Below, piece by piece: positions 34,660 through 43,393 of a DNA stretch of 64,000 nt. The notes beneath the pieces are model-generated. The model was not told where the DNA came from. It worked only from the letters and a program-made list of their open reading frames with translations, and made no database searches. A program made the translations under genes and the position numbers. The DNA is from Bacillus benzoevorans (GTDB lineage: Bacteria; Bacillota; Bacilli; Bacillales; Cytobacillaceae), in assembly GCF_014207535.1 (NCBI RefSeq), contig NZ_JACHGK010000005.1, positions 1 through 64,000 on the forward strand. Direction: 5' to 3'. The stretch's first letter is position 1; each line of letters starts with the position of its first letter.

Positions 34660-35799
34660 TTAGGATTTTCTTAATCCATTCATTAAGACCTCTATTACTT
34701 CAGGACGGCTGAATTGGGGTGGAGGAGCTATGCCTTTACGCAACATTTCTCGAACATTCGTTCCTGATAAGTGTAAATGATCTTCCTTAGGATGCGGACA
34801 AGTTTTACTAGAGGACATACTTTCACATTTTGTACAATAGAAGCAATGTTCAAAAGGAAGGATATGGATGCCAATCTCTTCTAGACTAAACTGCGTAAAC
34901 ACTTTCTGTGCATCATAAGTTCCATAATAATTTCCAACCCCAGCGTGATCTCTTCCCACGATAAAATGCGTACAGCCATAGTTTTTTCGAACAATCGCAT
35001 GAAAAATCGCTTCTTTTGGGCCAGCATAACGCATGGCAGCAGGGAATACGGCTAAAAAGACCTTGTTGGCAGGATAATAGTTTTTTAATAAAGCTTCATA
35101 GCTTTTCATTCGAATATCTGCTGGTATATCATCACACTTTGTTTCACCGACTAAGGGCTGTAGAAATAAACCATCGACTACTTCTAAAGCTGTCTTCTGG
35201 ATATACTCATGCGCTCTATGAACAGGATTCCTTGTTTGGAATCCCACAACTGTATTCCATCCATACTCCTTAAATTTTTTTCTTGTTTCTAATGGAGATT
35301 TATAGTATTGTGTGAATGCTGTGTCCTTCGGGGGTAATTTTGTTAATGTAATAGGGCCGGCGATATAAATATTTGGTCTATTTAGCAGTTTCATTACACC
35401 GGGGTGATTTGGATCAGTTGTTTGAAACACTTTGCTCGCTTCTTTTATTTTATCAGATGAATATATTTCTTGAAGTTTGATAACACCATAATAATCGTTT
35501 TTGTGTTTGAGTTTTACTAATTCTCCAATTTTAAGTTTTTCGGCAGCGCCTTCATGAATAGGAAGAGTAATGGGGATACTCCATATTGTTCCATTTGTTA
35601 ATCGCGTGTTCTCAATTACTGAATTATACTCATCTTTTCCAAGAAAGCCAACAAGAGGACTGTATGCCCCATTTGCCATTAACTCCAGGTCAGACAAAGC
35701 CATAGCATCGATCTCAATTTCAGATGTAATCTCTGTTATAGGATAATTTAGATTGATTCGATTAACAAGTTTACCACCGTGAGGCATGCTCAATGTCAT
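34660..35799 (-). CDS. sat: Sulfate adenylyltransferase (ATP sulfurylase)
   Basis: Sat makes adenosine 5'-phosphosulfate (APS) from ATP and sulfate. The 379-aa protein has the family motifs GFQTRNPVHRAHEY (HxxH nucleotide site), GRDHAGVGNYYG and the Cys-rich FYCTKCESMSS segment followed by LSGTNVREML. It overlaps cysC by four bases (ATGA), so both are translated together, and the product is passed to CysC. No cysH (PAPS/APS reductase) is beside it, unlike the B. subtilis cysH-cysP-sat-cysC operon. Confidence 0.95.
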   Translation of the reverse strand: MTLSMPHGGKLVNRINLNYPITEITSEIEIDAMALSDLELMANGAYSPLVGFLGKDEYNSVIENTRLTNGTIWSIPITLPIHEGAAEKLKIGELVKLKHKNDYYGVIKLQEIYSSDKIKEASKVFQTTDPNHPGVMKLLNRPNIYIAGPITLTKLPPKDTAFTQYYKSPLETRKKFKEYGWNTVVGFQTRNPVHRAHEYIQKTALEVVDGLFLQPLVGETKCDDIPADIRMKSYEALLKNYYPANKVFLAVFPAAMRYAGPKEAIFHAIVRKNYGCTHFIVGRDHAGVGNYYGTYDAQKVFTQFSLEEIGIHILPFEHCFYCTKCESMSSSKTCPHPKEDHLHLSGTNVREMLRKGIAPPPQFSRPEVIEVLMNGLRKS

Positions 35800-36431
35800 G
35801 GATGATCACCCCCTTTATGATGCATCAGATGAACTTTTTCATAAAGATAGGATGAAATGATTTTTACGCATTCTTCAATTGATAATTCATTTGTATTTAT
35901 GATAATTTCAGGATTCTTCGGTACTTCATATGGTTGGTCGATTCCAGTAAATTGTTTGATTTCCCCTTTTCTTGCTTTCTTATACAACCCTTTAGGATCC
36001 CGGAGTTCACACTCATGCAGGGAACATTTCACGTATACTTCTATAAACTCATCCACCTCAAATAGGATCCTGGCATTCATGCGATCTTCTTGAAATGGAG
36101 ATATTAGCGCAGCAAGGACCACAATTCCAGCATCAACAAATAACTTGCCAATTTCCGCCGTCCTTCGAATATTTTCTTTTCGATCATCTTCCGTGAAAGT
36201 GAGATTTTTATTGATACCATGCCGTAGATTATCACCATCTAGCAAATAAACGGAAACGTTATTTTCATATAATTTATTCTGGAGAGCATTTGCAATGGTA
36301 GATTTTCCCGACCCTGATAACCCAGTAAACCAGATAATTAAACTTTTATGTTTGTGTTTTTTTTGTCGACTTTCTTTAGTAATCATTGATTGATGCCAAA
36401 TCACATTTTTATTGGAGTTGTTTTTTTTCAA
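35796..36431 (-). CDS. cysC: Adenylylsulfate (APS) kinase
   Basis: CysC phosphorylates APS to PAPS, the donor for reduction or for sulfotransferases. The 211-aa protein has Walker A GLSGSGKST (about 37-45), the APS-binding DGDNLRHGINKNL, and ISPFQEDR followed by FIEVYVKCSL. About 25 extra residues rich in Lys/Asn precede the core. It starts at ATG 36431 and overlaps sat. The upstream permease gene has its own terminator, so cysC-sat may have a separate promoter at 36432-36540. Confidence 0.95.
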   Translation of the reverse strand: MKKNNSNKNVIWHQSMITKESRQKKHKHKSLIIWFTGLSGSGKSTIANALQNKLYENNVSVYLLDGDNLRHGINKNLTFTEDDRKENIRRTAEIGKLFVDAGIVVLAALISPFQEDRMNARILFEVDEFIEVYVKCSLHECELRDPKGLYKKARKGEIKQFTGIDQPYEVPKNPEIIINTNELSIEECVKIISSYLYEKVHLMHHKGGDHP

Positions 36432-36540
36432 GACTTCTTACTCCTTTCGAAGGAATACATTCAATTCAAACTGAAAATATTATTTAAAAAATGTCTTTTT
36501 AAGTAAGGTGTGTGATTAAATAATATGCTTTTGTCAATAG

Positions 36541-36567
36541 AAAAGAGAAAATAGCTTAACCTATTTT
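36541..36567 (-). terminator. Terminator after the TauE/SafE permease
   Basis: On the minus strand GAAAATAG and CTATTTTC pair around a short loop and lead to TCTTTTC. The stop codon lies within the stem. Confidence 0.6.
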
Positions 36568-37421
36568 CGTTTATTAGTTTTTATAGAATATGTGATGGCT
36601 AAAATCCATCCTAGTAATATGACACCATATATAAAGGGAACCCATACTATGTCCACTGCCCAGGTGTTAAGTAAAATTCGAACATTCGTTAACACGATAA
36701 ATCCACCAACAAGGACACCCAATAGGTGGGCAGGCAACTTTCTTACAAGCCATGCAGCTATCGGTGCCGCAATCACGCCGCCAATCATGAGTGCAAAGAC
36801 CCAAAGCCAATTCACTTCATCCCATCCAAGGGAGACTAAGAATCCTAGAGTAGCTGAAACCGCAATAGCAAACTCGCTGGTATCTACTGTACCAACGACT
36901 TTTCTTGCTGATATGCCCTGTTTAGACAAAAGAACGGGTGTAGCGATAGGTCCCCAACCGCCCCCGCCTGTTGCATCAGCAAAGCCAGCAATAAGTCCTA
37001 GAGGAATAGCTTTCTTCCTAGTTAGTTCAATAGATTTTTCTTTTGTTTCGGATTTGATTCTAAACAAGAAACGAAATAGGATATACATACCGAGTAACAG
37101 GAGAAACAAGGATATATATGGCCCTGCCAAATTGCCTGGTACATTACTCAAAAAACAAGCTCCAACAAATGATCCAATTGACCCAGGTATAATAAGACGA
37201 TTTAAAGCCTGTCTATCAACATTTCCAAACTTCATATGAGATATTCCGGATGCTGCCGTAGTGACAACTTCAGCAAGATGGACTGATGAGGAAACAATGG
37301 CAGGAGCAATTCCTAATGTAAGTAATAAAGTGGTGGAGGTAACACCATAAGCCATACCAAGTGAACCATCAATTAATTGTGCTAAAAATCCAATGATCGC
37401 AAAGATGATTAATTTACACAT
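36561..37421 (-). CDS. TauE/SafE-family sulfite/sulfonate/sulfate permease
   Basis: A 286-aa membrane protein with about eight spans and the family motifs IGFLAQLIDGSLGMAYG, HLAEVVTTAASGISH and GGGGWGPIATPVL. TauE/SafE proteins move sulfur anions (sulfite, sulfoacetate, possibly sulfate) across the membrane. The neighbours cysC and sat point to sulfate supply. ATG 37421 follows GGAGGTG. It is first in the cassette TauE-cysC-sat. Confidence 0.87.
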   Translation of the reverse strand: MCKLIIFAIIGFLAQLIDGSLGMAYGVTSTTLLLTLGIAPAIVSSSVHLAEVVTTAASGISHMKFGNVDRQALNRLIIPGSIGSFVGACFLSNVPGNLAGPYISLFLLLLGMYILFRFLFRIKSETKEKSIELTRKKAIPLGLIAGFADATGGGGWGPIATPVLLSKQGISARKVVGTVDTSEFAIAVSATLGFLVSLGWDEVNWLWVFALMIGGVIAAPIAAWLVRKLPAHLLGVLVGGFIVLTNVRILLNTWAVDIVWVPFIYGVILLGWILAITYSIKTNKRK

Positions 37422-37658
37422 AAATACACCTCCGAATCATAATGAAAAAACCAAGGTAAATATGATAGAGTTTGTCTACATTCTTATGTACATTATGAAA
37501 AGAATGAATGAATGTTGCTTACGACCATTAAAAATGGGTTTAGTCTTTCCTGTTTTTTCTAAAAAGGTAATGGCATTGAATAAGCACTATTAAATGGAGG
37601 ATTGAAGATAAGATGAAAATAGCAAGTTGGAGAATATGTATTAAGAGCTTTCTTTGGA
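37422..37658. other. Region upstream of the sulfate cassette
   Basis: This stretch holds no supported gene. A 25-codon plus-strand frame (ATG 37613) behind GGAGG is possible but resembles nothing I know, and it runs through the repeated terminator. The permease promoter should lie here. Confidence 0.4.
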
Positions 37659-37715
37659 GTGACAGCATAAAGAAAAAGCATGGAAGGTAATACGTACGCC
37701 TCCATGCTTTTTCTT
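37659..37715. repeat. Terminator region, copy 2 of a direct repeat
   Basis: AGTGACAGCATAAAGAAAAA leads into a hairpin GCATGGAGG-type stem (GCATGGA/TCCATGC). It matches 34584-34636 with one substitution, one indel and a different loop. On the minus strand it terminates ppaC. Confidence 0.8.
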
Positions 37716-37716
37716 A

Positions 37717-38649
37717 TTACATTGTTTTTAATGTATCTGTTAATACAGGAATGATTTGCTTTTTACGAGATACTACACCTTTTAGCAGGGCAGTGTTATT
37801 ATCAAGCTGTACATTGAATGCTTTTTCTACTGCATTTGTCATTTTCCCAAGAGCAAGGCCGACTGAATCATTGATTAAAATATCTGTGACAACAAATAAG
37901 AAGAGGTCAAGATTTCTGTCAGCAATTTCTTTATTCAATGCTGCTTCAATTTCTTTTTGACGAACAAGAACATCGTTTGTATCGACAGCATTAACCTGTG
38001 CCACTACTACTTTGTAGTTCCCCATTTCAAATTCTTTCGCATCTAGAGTAATTAATTGTTCCACTGTTTTATCACTTAAATCAGCACCAGCTTTAAGCAT
38101 TTCTAAGCCATATTTCTCTGGTTCAACTTCCGCGATTTCAGCTAATTCACGTGCAGCGGCAACATCCTGCTCAGTGCAGGTAGGCGATTTGAATAATAAT
38201 GAATCAGAAATCAGAGCGGACAGCATTAAGCCGGCAATTTCCTTTTTAATTTTTACGCCATTTTCCTTGTACAGCTTATTTAAAATAGTAGCGGTACAAC
38301 CTACAGGTTCTGCGCGGTATAATAAAGGATCACTAGTTTGGAAATTAGCAATGCGGTGGTGATCAATTACTTCTAAGATACGTACTTGATCGATGTCATC
38401 CGCACTTTGCTGGCGTTCATTATGGTCTACTAAAATAACCTGGCTAACTTCGGAAGCCACTTTTTCCACTAAACGCGGTACATTCACTTGAAAGTAATTT
38501 AAGGCAAATTGAGTTTCACCGTTAATTTCACCTAGTCTAACTGGCTCAACATTCATGCCTAATTCTGATTTTAAATTTGCATACGCAATCGCTGAACAGA
38601 TTGAGTCTGTATCAGGATTTTTATGTCCCAAAACAAGTACTTTTTCCAT
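37717..38649 (-). CDS. ppaC: Manganese-dependent inorganic pyrophosphatase
   Basis: This family II pyrophosphatase hydrolyses PPi in the cytosol. The 310-aa protein has the metal-binding LGHKNPDTDSICSA at the start, ILVDHNER, the DHH motif in VIDHHRIANF, and the C-terminal SRKKQIIP substrate-binding segment. It will also pull Sat and other PPi-forming reactions forward. ATG 38649 follows an AAGGAG site. Terminated by the copy-2 repeat hairpin. Confidence 0.95.
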   Translation of the reverse strand: MEKVLVLGHKNPDTDSICSAIAYANLKSELGMNVEPVRLGEINGETQFALNYFQVNVPRLVEKVASEVSQVILVDHNERQQSADDIDQVRILEVIDHHRIANFQTSDPLLYRAEPVGCTATILNKLYKENGVKIKKEIAGLMLSALISDSLLFKSPTCTEQDVAAARELAEIAEVEPEKYGLEMLKAGADLSDKTVEQLITLDAKEFEMGNYKVVVAQVNAVDTNDVLVRQKEIEAALNKEIADRNLDLFLFVVTDILINDSVGLALGKMTNAVEKAFNVQLDNNTALLKGVVSRKKQIIPVLTDTLKTM

Positions 38650-38924
38650 TATAAAACTCCTTATATCGTTAAATTATTTCTGAACCTTATCATCATAGAA
38701 AAGATAATAAGTTTCACTTAACACCTATATTAACACATTTTTTGCCGAATTTAGTAGCATTTATTCATATTTTTCCCTATTTCCTATTTATTTAGTCAGG
38801 AATGGAAAATGGGTGAAAATCAACAGCTAAATTGTAGAAAATTTACGCTATTATGGACAAGTATACAGGAATTACTCAATGATATGAATATAATTTAGTA
38901 TCTTAATAGAAAGGATTTGATTTT

Positions 38925-39545
38925 ATGCCAATTTGTGAACCTTGCGGCATTGTGCAACTTGGACCGCTGGTCTCTCCTAATCCTAGATGTGTTTGTCCGG
39001 TGTTTCCAGGTACTGGTGGTGGTGGAATTGCTGGTGGGGGAGCGATTATTCCATTTTCTACTGGTCTAACACCAGCTGCTTTAACTGTGATTGCTGGTGG
39101 ACTAGTAGGAGTTTCAGCTGCTGTTGGATTTGGAGCCTCATTACCTATTGTAACAGTTGCTGGTCTTCCAATTAATCTTGCAGGTCTTACGAACATTGCT
39201 TTTACAGTTCCAAGAAGCGGCATTGTTAATGCAATTTCAGCTAATTTTCAAACTACTGTTGCTTTAGATTTATTACTGGCTACCGCAACAGTTTCAGCTA
39301 CATTATATCGGGCTCCTGCAGGCTCTAATATTTTTACACCTGTACCAGGAGGAACTGTTGTCCTGCAACCGTCATTAACGGGTGTAATCAGTGTTGGAAC
39401 TTTACTGTCAGGATCAACAGGATTAGTAGCACCTGTTGCTGCAGGAGATCGCTTGATGATGGTATTTTCTGTTTCTGAAGCTAGCGGTCTACCGATTTTA
39501 GAAGCTGTTGTTGGAGCTGCAAGTGCGGGGGTAAATATTGTTTAA
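38925..39545 (+). CDS. BclB C-terminal domain exosporium protein without collagen repeats
   Basis: This 206-aa protein has a Cys-rich N-terminus (CEPC, CVCP), a short Gly run (GTGGGGIAGGG) and a domain starting IPFSTGLTPAALTVIAGGLVG and ending AVVGAASAGVNIV. That domain matches the C-terminal domain of BclB-type exosporium glycoproteins: a beta jelly-roll-like, Val/Ala/Thr-rich unit with NIFTPVPGG. BclB normally carries a long G-x-y collagen-like region, absent here. There is no signal peptide, as expected for proteins assembled from the mother cell. ATG 38925 follows GAAAGGA. It opens the spore-surface cluster. Confidence 0.87.
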   Translation: MPICEPCGIVQLGPLVSPNPRCVCPVFPGTGGGGIAGGGAIIPFSTGLTPAALTVIAGGLVGVSAAVGFGASLPIVTVAGLPINLAGLTNIAFTVPRSGIVNAISANFQTTVALDLLLATATVSATLYRAPAGSNIFTPVPGGTVVLQPSLTGVISVGTLLSGSTGLVAPVAAGDRLMMVFSVSEASGLPILEAVVGAASAGVNIV

Positions 39546-39611
39546 CTAATTTAATTAATTAACGAAGCAAACTTTTATCATACAATTGAAGCGGCAAAAT
39601 ACAACTAGAAA

Positions 39612-39826
39612 TGAGGCTGGGATAAACCCTCCTCTGAAATGAAAAAGCCTGTAAAATTTTACAGGCTTTGATCATGTTTATAATAAATTAGGGACACTCT
39701 CCGTTAAAATTAAGTTACTACACTAAATCCAAACAGAATTTACAAACATTAAATGGAGAAAGGTGAATTTGAGTGTACTCAAATTCACCTTTCTCTTTAT
39801 TTGAAGCTGGTTTTGTCCCAGCCTCA
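39612..39826. repeat. MITE-like element with inverted ends and two hairpins
   Basis: TGAGGCTGGGATAAA at the left end (39612-39626) is repeated inverted at the right end (39811-39826) as TTTTGTCCCAGCCTCA. Inside are two perfect hairpins, AAAGCCTGTAAA/TTTACAGGCTTT (39643-39669) and an 18-base stem at 39757-39794. No reading frame is present. Similar GAGGCTGGGACAAA ends occur as dispersed repeats in low-GC Gram-positive genomes (recalled). The hairpins may also terminate the BclB-like gene. Confidence 0.6.
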
Positions 39827-39906
39827 ATTTTCTAAGCAGACATAGTTCTGATGCAGAAAATGAATAAATGATATCGACTGGGGATGTAAATAATCTAATA
39901 AAAGTT

Positions 39907-39934
39907 AACCAAAAATTTTATTAAGCATATTTTA
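39907..39934 (+). promoter_or_regulatory. Predicted sigma-K promoter of the first TylF-type gene
   Basis: AC (39908-39909), 16 bases, then CATATTTTA (39926-39934), a full match to the sigma-K -10 consensus CATANNNTA. It lies 62 bases before the start codon, and a near-identical stretch precedes the second TylF-type gene. Confidence 0.62.
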
Positions 39935-39996
39935 AAGTACTTAATAAATTTATAACAGCAAATATTTTTTGTTGTTATTTCACACAGGGGGGCATT

Positions 39997-40800
39997 ATGA
40001 ATAGGAACTCTGAGACACATAAGCATTCAGAACTTCATTCCAGTACGAATACTAGAGTTAGTACTGAAATGTATGTAGAACTTTTAAAGAAGACCATTCT
40101 TTTTGAAATTTGGCATGAGCATGAACTAGATCTTTTTTCTAAAGGACCTATAGTTGATCCTAATAAACTAATAATGGGAGAGATTTGGCCGGCATTTGCT
40201 CATAGTATGATAGGGCGTATGCGAATGGACAATCTTCAAATGTGTATGCAATCTGTCCTTCAGGAGAATATTGAAGGTGATTTTATTGAAACCGGTGTGT
40301 GGAGAGGGGGCTCCTGCATTTTTATGCGCGGTTTCCTTAAAGCACATGGTGTCAATGATAGAAATGTTTGGCTAGCTGATTCATTTCAAGGCCTGCCTGC
40401 CCCAAATACAGCAAAATTTCCTCAAGATAGTGGGGATAGACTATATACAATAGATTACTTACGTGTATCATTGCCAGAAGTACAGCGAAATTTTCAAAAA
40501 TATAACTTGCTTGATGAAAATGTCAAATTTTTAAAAGGCTGGTTTAAGGAGACTTTACCTCTGGCCCCAATTGATAAATTAGCTATTTTACGTCTTGATG
40601 GGGATATGTATGAATCAACCATGGATAGTTTAACGAACCTATATCACAAGTTGTCTAAAGGTGGATTTATTATCATTGATGATTATGCATTGTCTGGCTG
40701 TCGAGCTGCTGTTTCTGATTTTCGTAGCAAACACAATATCAAGGAACCAATTATTAAAATTGATAATACCGGAGTATATTGGAAAAAAACTACTGAGTAA
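39997..40800 (+). CDS. TylF/MycF-family sugar O-methyltransferase, copy 1
   Basis: The 267-aa protein belongs to the macrocin O-methyltransferase family: MIGRMRMDNLQMCMQ, the SAM-binding GDFIETGVWRGGSCIFMRG, ADSFQGLP, LAILRLDGDMYESTMDSL and FIIIDDYALSGCRAA with the metal-binding Asp pair. Such enzymes methylate sugar hydroxyls, here presumably on a spore-surface glycan. About 22 extra polar residues precede the part shared with copy 2. ATG 39997 follows AGGGGGG. A sigma-K-type promoter lies upstream. The acceptor is unknown. Confidence 0.88.
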   Translation: MNRNSETHKHSELHSSTNTRVSTEMYVELLKKTILFEIWHEHELDLFSKGPIVDPNKLIMGEIWPAFAHSMIGRMRMDNLQMCMQSVLQENIEGDFIETGVWRGGSCIFMRGFLKAHGVNDRNVWLADSFQGLPAPNTAKFPQDSGDRLYTIDYLRVSLPEVQRNFQKYNLLDENVKFLKGWFKETLPLAPIDKLAILRLDGDMYESTMDSLTNLYHKLSKGGFIIIDDYALSGCRAAVSDFRSKHNIKEPIIKIDNTGVYWKKTTE

Positions 40801-41107
40801 TATATCTAAAAAATGATGCAGGTAACCCGCTAGAAGCTTTTTTACCTGCATCAATGTCTCTTCTTAGTTTTTGCTCAATAGTGAAAAATTCAGGATTTTT
40901 AAAGGGGTCAAATTGTAAGAGAAGTGGCTGGATACATAAATCTAATGGACATTTAATGGTCGAAATACGAAGTTTCGCAGAAAAAGCCTTAAAATAAATG
41001 TGGAGATGAATAGGAAAAACATAAAAAAGTAAGTGTGGAACTAAGGTGAATAACAAATAGAAATAACAAGGCAGTTTTGAAATGTGAATTGGACTCTAAT
41101 TGTTTTA
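40801..41107. other. Intergenic region between convergent genes
   Basis: A hairpin at 40814-40853 (TGATGCAGGTAA with its exact complement) probably terminates the TylF-type gene. The rest is AT-rich with no supported gene. Confidence 0.5.
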
Positions 41108-41779
41108 TCAAATAGTATACGGATAATAATGCTGCACTAAAATCTTTCGATTTTCCTCGAAGCCTGTCAGAGTTATTATGCCGCAATCATGAATATACCA
41201 AGGACTGCTATGCTTAGGAATTCCAACCTCGAACCCTGCCATTTGGAATTCTAGGCTTTGTGAAATATCATAACAGTGCCAGCCTTTAAAAATATCCTCT
41301 CTCCATGGGATATCATATTGTGTGATCATGATCATACCATCTATTGCTCTTACTGGCTCATAATCCTTGTCCGTTACAGCAATATTTTGCCCAAGACTTA
41401 TTTTTCCTTTGCCATCAAAAGTATGATAAATAACTCCATATCGGAGCTGACTTAAATGCATACATCCATAAGGTATTGTTTTACTACCTATTGCCCCCAT
41501 CATCCCTAACTTTGGGTATCTTTGGAATAAGGCAATGATTTCGAAAAGAAAATTCTTATTTATAATATAAGTATCCTGATGAAGATAAACTTTGTATTTC
41601 GCATCTGTTTTCCTCATTGCTTCATTATATCCAGAAGTCAAACTAGCGGCATTTTCAATCGCAATCGTTTCAATTTCATAACCTCCTGGAATGCGAAGTG
41701 AATGGATGTGTAATAATGCCATGTTATATTCCTCGTAATTATTTACACATGAGATAAAACAGACCTTATTATTTGACAT
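41108..41779 (-). CDS. Family 2-like glycosyltransferase (STREFL type), copy 1
   Basis: The 223-aa protein matches small glycosyltransferases with the Glyco_tranf_2_5 domain: VCFISCVNNYEEYN at the start, SGYNEAMRKTDAKYKVYLHQDTYI (metal/nucleotide-sugar site HQD), LGMMGAIGS, and IDGMIMITQYDIPWRED followed by WHCYDISQSLEF. It lacks signal and membrane segments. ATG 41779 is six bases from GGAGG; the frame is open 45 bases further. It is a paralog of 44314-44988 and lies between the two TylF-type genes in opposite orientation. It probably adds a sugar to a spore-surface acceptor. Confidence 0.83.
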   Translation of the reverse strand: MSNNKVCFISCVNNYEEYNMALLHIHSLRIPGGYEIETIAIENAASLTSGYNEAMRKTDAKYKVYLHQDTYIINKNFLFEIIALFQRYPKLGMMGAIGSKTIPYGCMHLSQLRYGVIYHTFDGKGKISLGQNIAVTDKDYEPVRAIDGMIMITQYDIPWREDIFKGWHCYDISQSLEFQMAGFEVGIPKHSSPWYIHDCGIITLTGFEENRKILVQHYYPYTI

Positions 41780-42066
41780 AGTAAGCCTCCGTTTAGTTTT
41801 GATAATATCAGTGGAGAAAAACATAGGTATCTAAATTAACTTGTATGACAAACTTCCATAAATAGTGAAAGAGTTATATAGAACAACAAATTGAATATAA
41901 TAATAATTTATGCTGAGAAGTCTGAGCAGTGAGGGTTTCTTTATAGTTTTGTTAGGAAATTGTTTGTGATCAAGTCTTGTGAGATGAACATTTACGTGCA
42001 CACTATGATTGGCTTTTTTATATCACGATGAACAATCGATTAAAATCTAGACACATACAAATGATG
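41780..42066. other. Divergent intergenic region
   Basis: No gene is supported here. A near match to a sigma-K promoter (AC, 17 bases, CATACAAGT) faces the glycosyltransferase gene on the minus strand, starting about 75 bases upstream of it. Confidence 0.4.
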
Positions 42067-42095
42067 AACCAAAAATTAATCGTAAGCATATTTTA
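42067..42095 (+). promoter_or_regulatory. Predicted sigma-K promoter of the second TylF-type gene
   Basis: AC (42068-42069), 17 bases, then CATATTTTA (42087-42095). The flanks (AACCAAAAATT and TAAGCATATTTTAAAG) repeat the promoter region of copy 1. It lies about 200 bases before the start codon, leaving a long leader with no frame. Confidence 0.55.
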
Positions 42096-42293
42096 AAGGA
42101 GCATGCAAAAAGAAAACCTAGTGTATCTACCTCCCTCCCTCATAATTTAAAATAGTGTAGACATCATTTAGCACATAATTGTAATTATTTTCACTTTTCT
42201 TTACTGTTCTTGGAAATGTTGTAACACAAGGATGAGATGTAAACGAAGGTTTAAGAGTTTGGATGCAATATTACTAAATTACAGGAGGAAAGT

Positions 42294-43046
42294 ATGAGTA
42301 AGAATGCTGGAACCGAAATGTACATTGAACTTTTAAAGAAGAATATTTTATTTGAAATTTGGCAGGAGCATGAACAGGATATTATTACTCAACGGTATGC
42401 CGATCCGGAAAAGATTAGAATGGGAGAAATTTGGCCTCGAATTGCTCATAGTATGATTGGACGTATGCGTATGGATAATATTCATAATTGCATGGATATT
42501 ATACTGCAAGAAAATATAAAAGGTGATTTCATTGAAACGGGTGTTTGGAGGGGGGGAGCCTGCATTTTTATGCGAGGTTTTCTGAAAGCACATGCAATTA
42601 ATGATAGGAATGTTTGGGTAGCTGATTCATTCCAGGGACTGCCGGCACCAAACATCATAAAGTATCCTCAAGATAATGGGGACCAACTGTATAAAGTAGA
42701 TTATTTACGTGTATCATTGCCCGAAGTGCAGCAAAATTTTCAACGATATGGATTACTTGATGAAAATGTCAAATTTCTTAAAGGTTGGTTTAGGGATACA
42801 TTACCAGTCGCTCCAATAGATAAATTAGCTATTTTACGGCTTGATGGTGATATGTATGAATCAACCATGGATAGTTTAACGAATCTATATCACAAGGTTT
42901 CCAAAGGTGGATTTATTATCATTGATGATTATGCATTGCCTGGTTGTCAAGCTGCTGTAACAGATTTTCGCAGAGTACGTAAAATAGAGGAGCCGCTCAT
43001 TAAAATTGACAACTTTGGGGTCTACTGGAGAAAGATGAGTAGTTAA
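42294..43046 (+). CDS. TylF/MycF-family sugar O-methyltransferase, copy 2
   Basis: A 250-aa paralog of 39997-40800, identical over long stretches such as GDFIETGVWRGG, DENVKFLKGWF and LRLDGDMYESTMDSLTNLYH. The same SAM- and metal-binding residues are intact, so both copies should be active. Differences cluster in the N-terminus and around PAPN-KYPQD, which may alter the acceptor. ATG 42294 follows AGGAGGAAA. The promoter region is duplicated along with the gene. Confidence 0.88.
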   Translation: MSKNAGTEMYIELLKKNILFEIWQEHEQDIITQRYADPEKIRMGEIWPRIAHSMIGRMRMDNIHNCMDIILQENIKGDFIETGVWRGGACIFMRGFLKAHAINDRNVWVADSFQGLPAPNIIKYPQDNGDQLYKVDYLRVSLPEVQQNFQRYGLLDENVKFLKGWFRDTLPVAPIDKLAILRLDGDMYESTMDSLTNLYHKVSKGGFIIIDDYALPGCQAAVTDFRRVRKIEEPLIKIDNFGVYWRKMSS

Positions 43047-43393
43047 AGGATCTTTAGACCTGAATTAGTCTATAATACAAAACCGGTGAATATTGCCTAG
43101 ATTGATGCTGGGGCATCTTTTAAAGCATAAGTGCTTTATGGGAATGTACTAACAAGCATACAATAAACGATTCACTAACCTATATACTTACATTTGATAA
43201 ACAACTTTTGAGAGATGTTATTACTGTACTGTGTGGCAGTATATTCTAAACCGTGAAATCAACCAAGCGGAAAAGCCTGTTTATCTTGATACATTCATTG
43301 ATTAGGATAATTCTGCACGAAGATGTATTAAAGGAGCAGCTTTTACCATGATGCGAGTTTAATAGCAAAGAAACGATATTGGAGGGTAATGAT
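43047..43393. other. Intergenic region
   Basis: A small hairpin GATGC/GCATC followed by TTTT (43104-43121) may terminate copy 2. A CATACAATA sequence at 43157-43165 matches the sigma-K -10 element, but without a matching -35. I see no gene. Confidence 0.4.

Noticed and set aside
36480..36535. TTGACA with CATATTATT upstream of cysC as a promoter
   Set aside because: No -10 lies at 16-18 bases from TTGACA, and the sigma-K-like match lacks its -35.
37613..37690. 25-codon frame (ATG 37613) behind GGAGG
   Set aside because: The product is tiny and unrecognised, and half of it is the duplicated terminator; spacing to the ribosome site is long.
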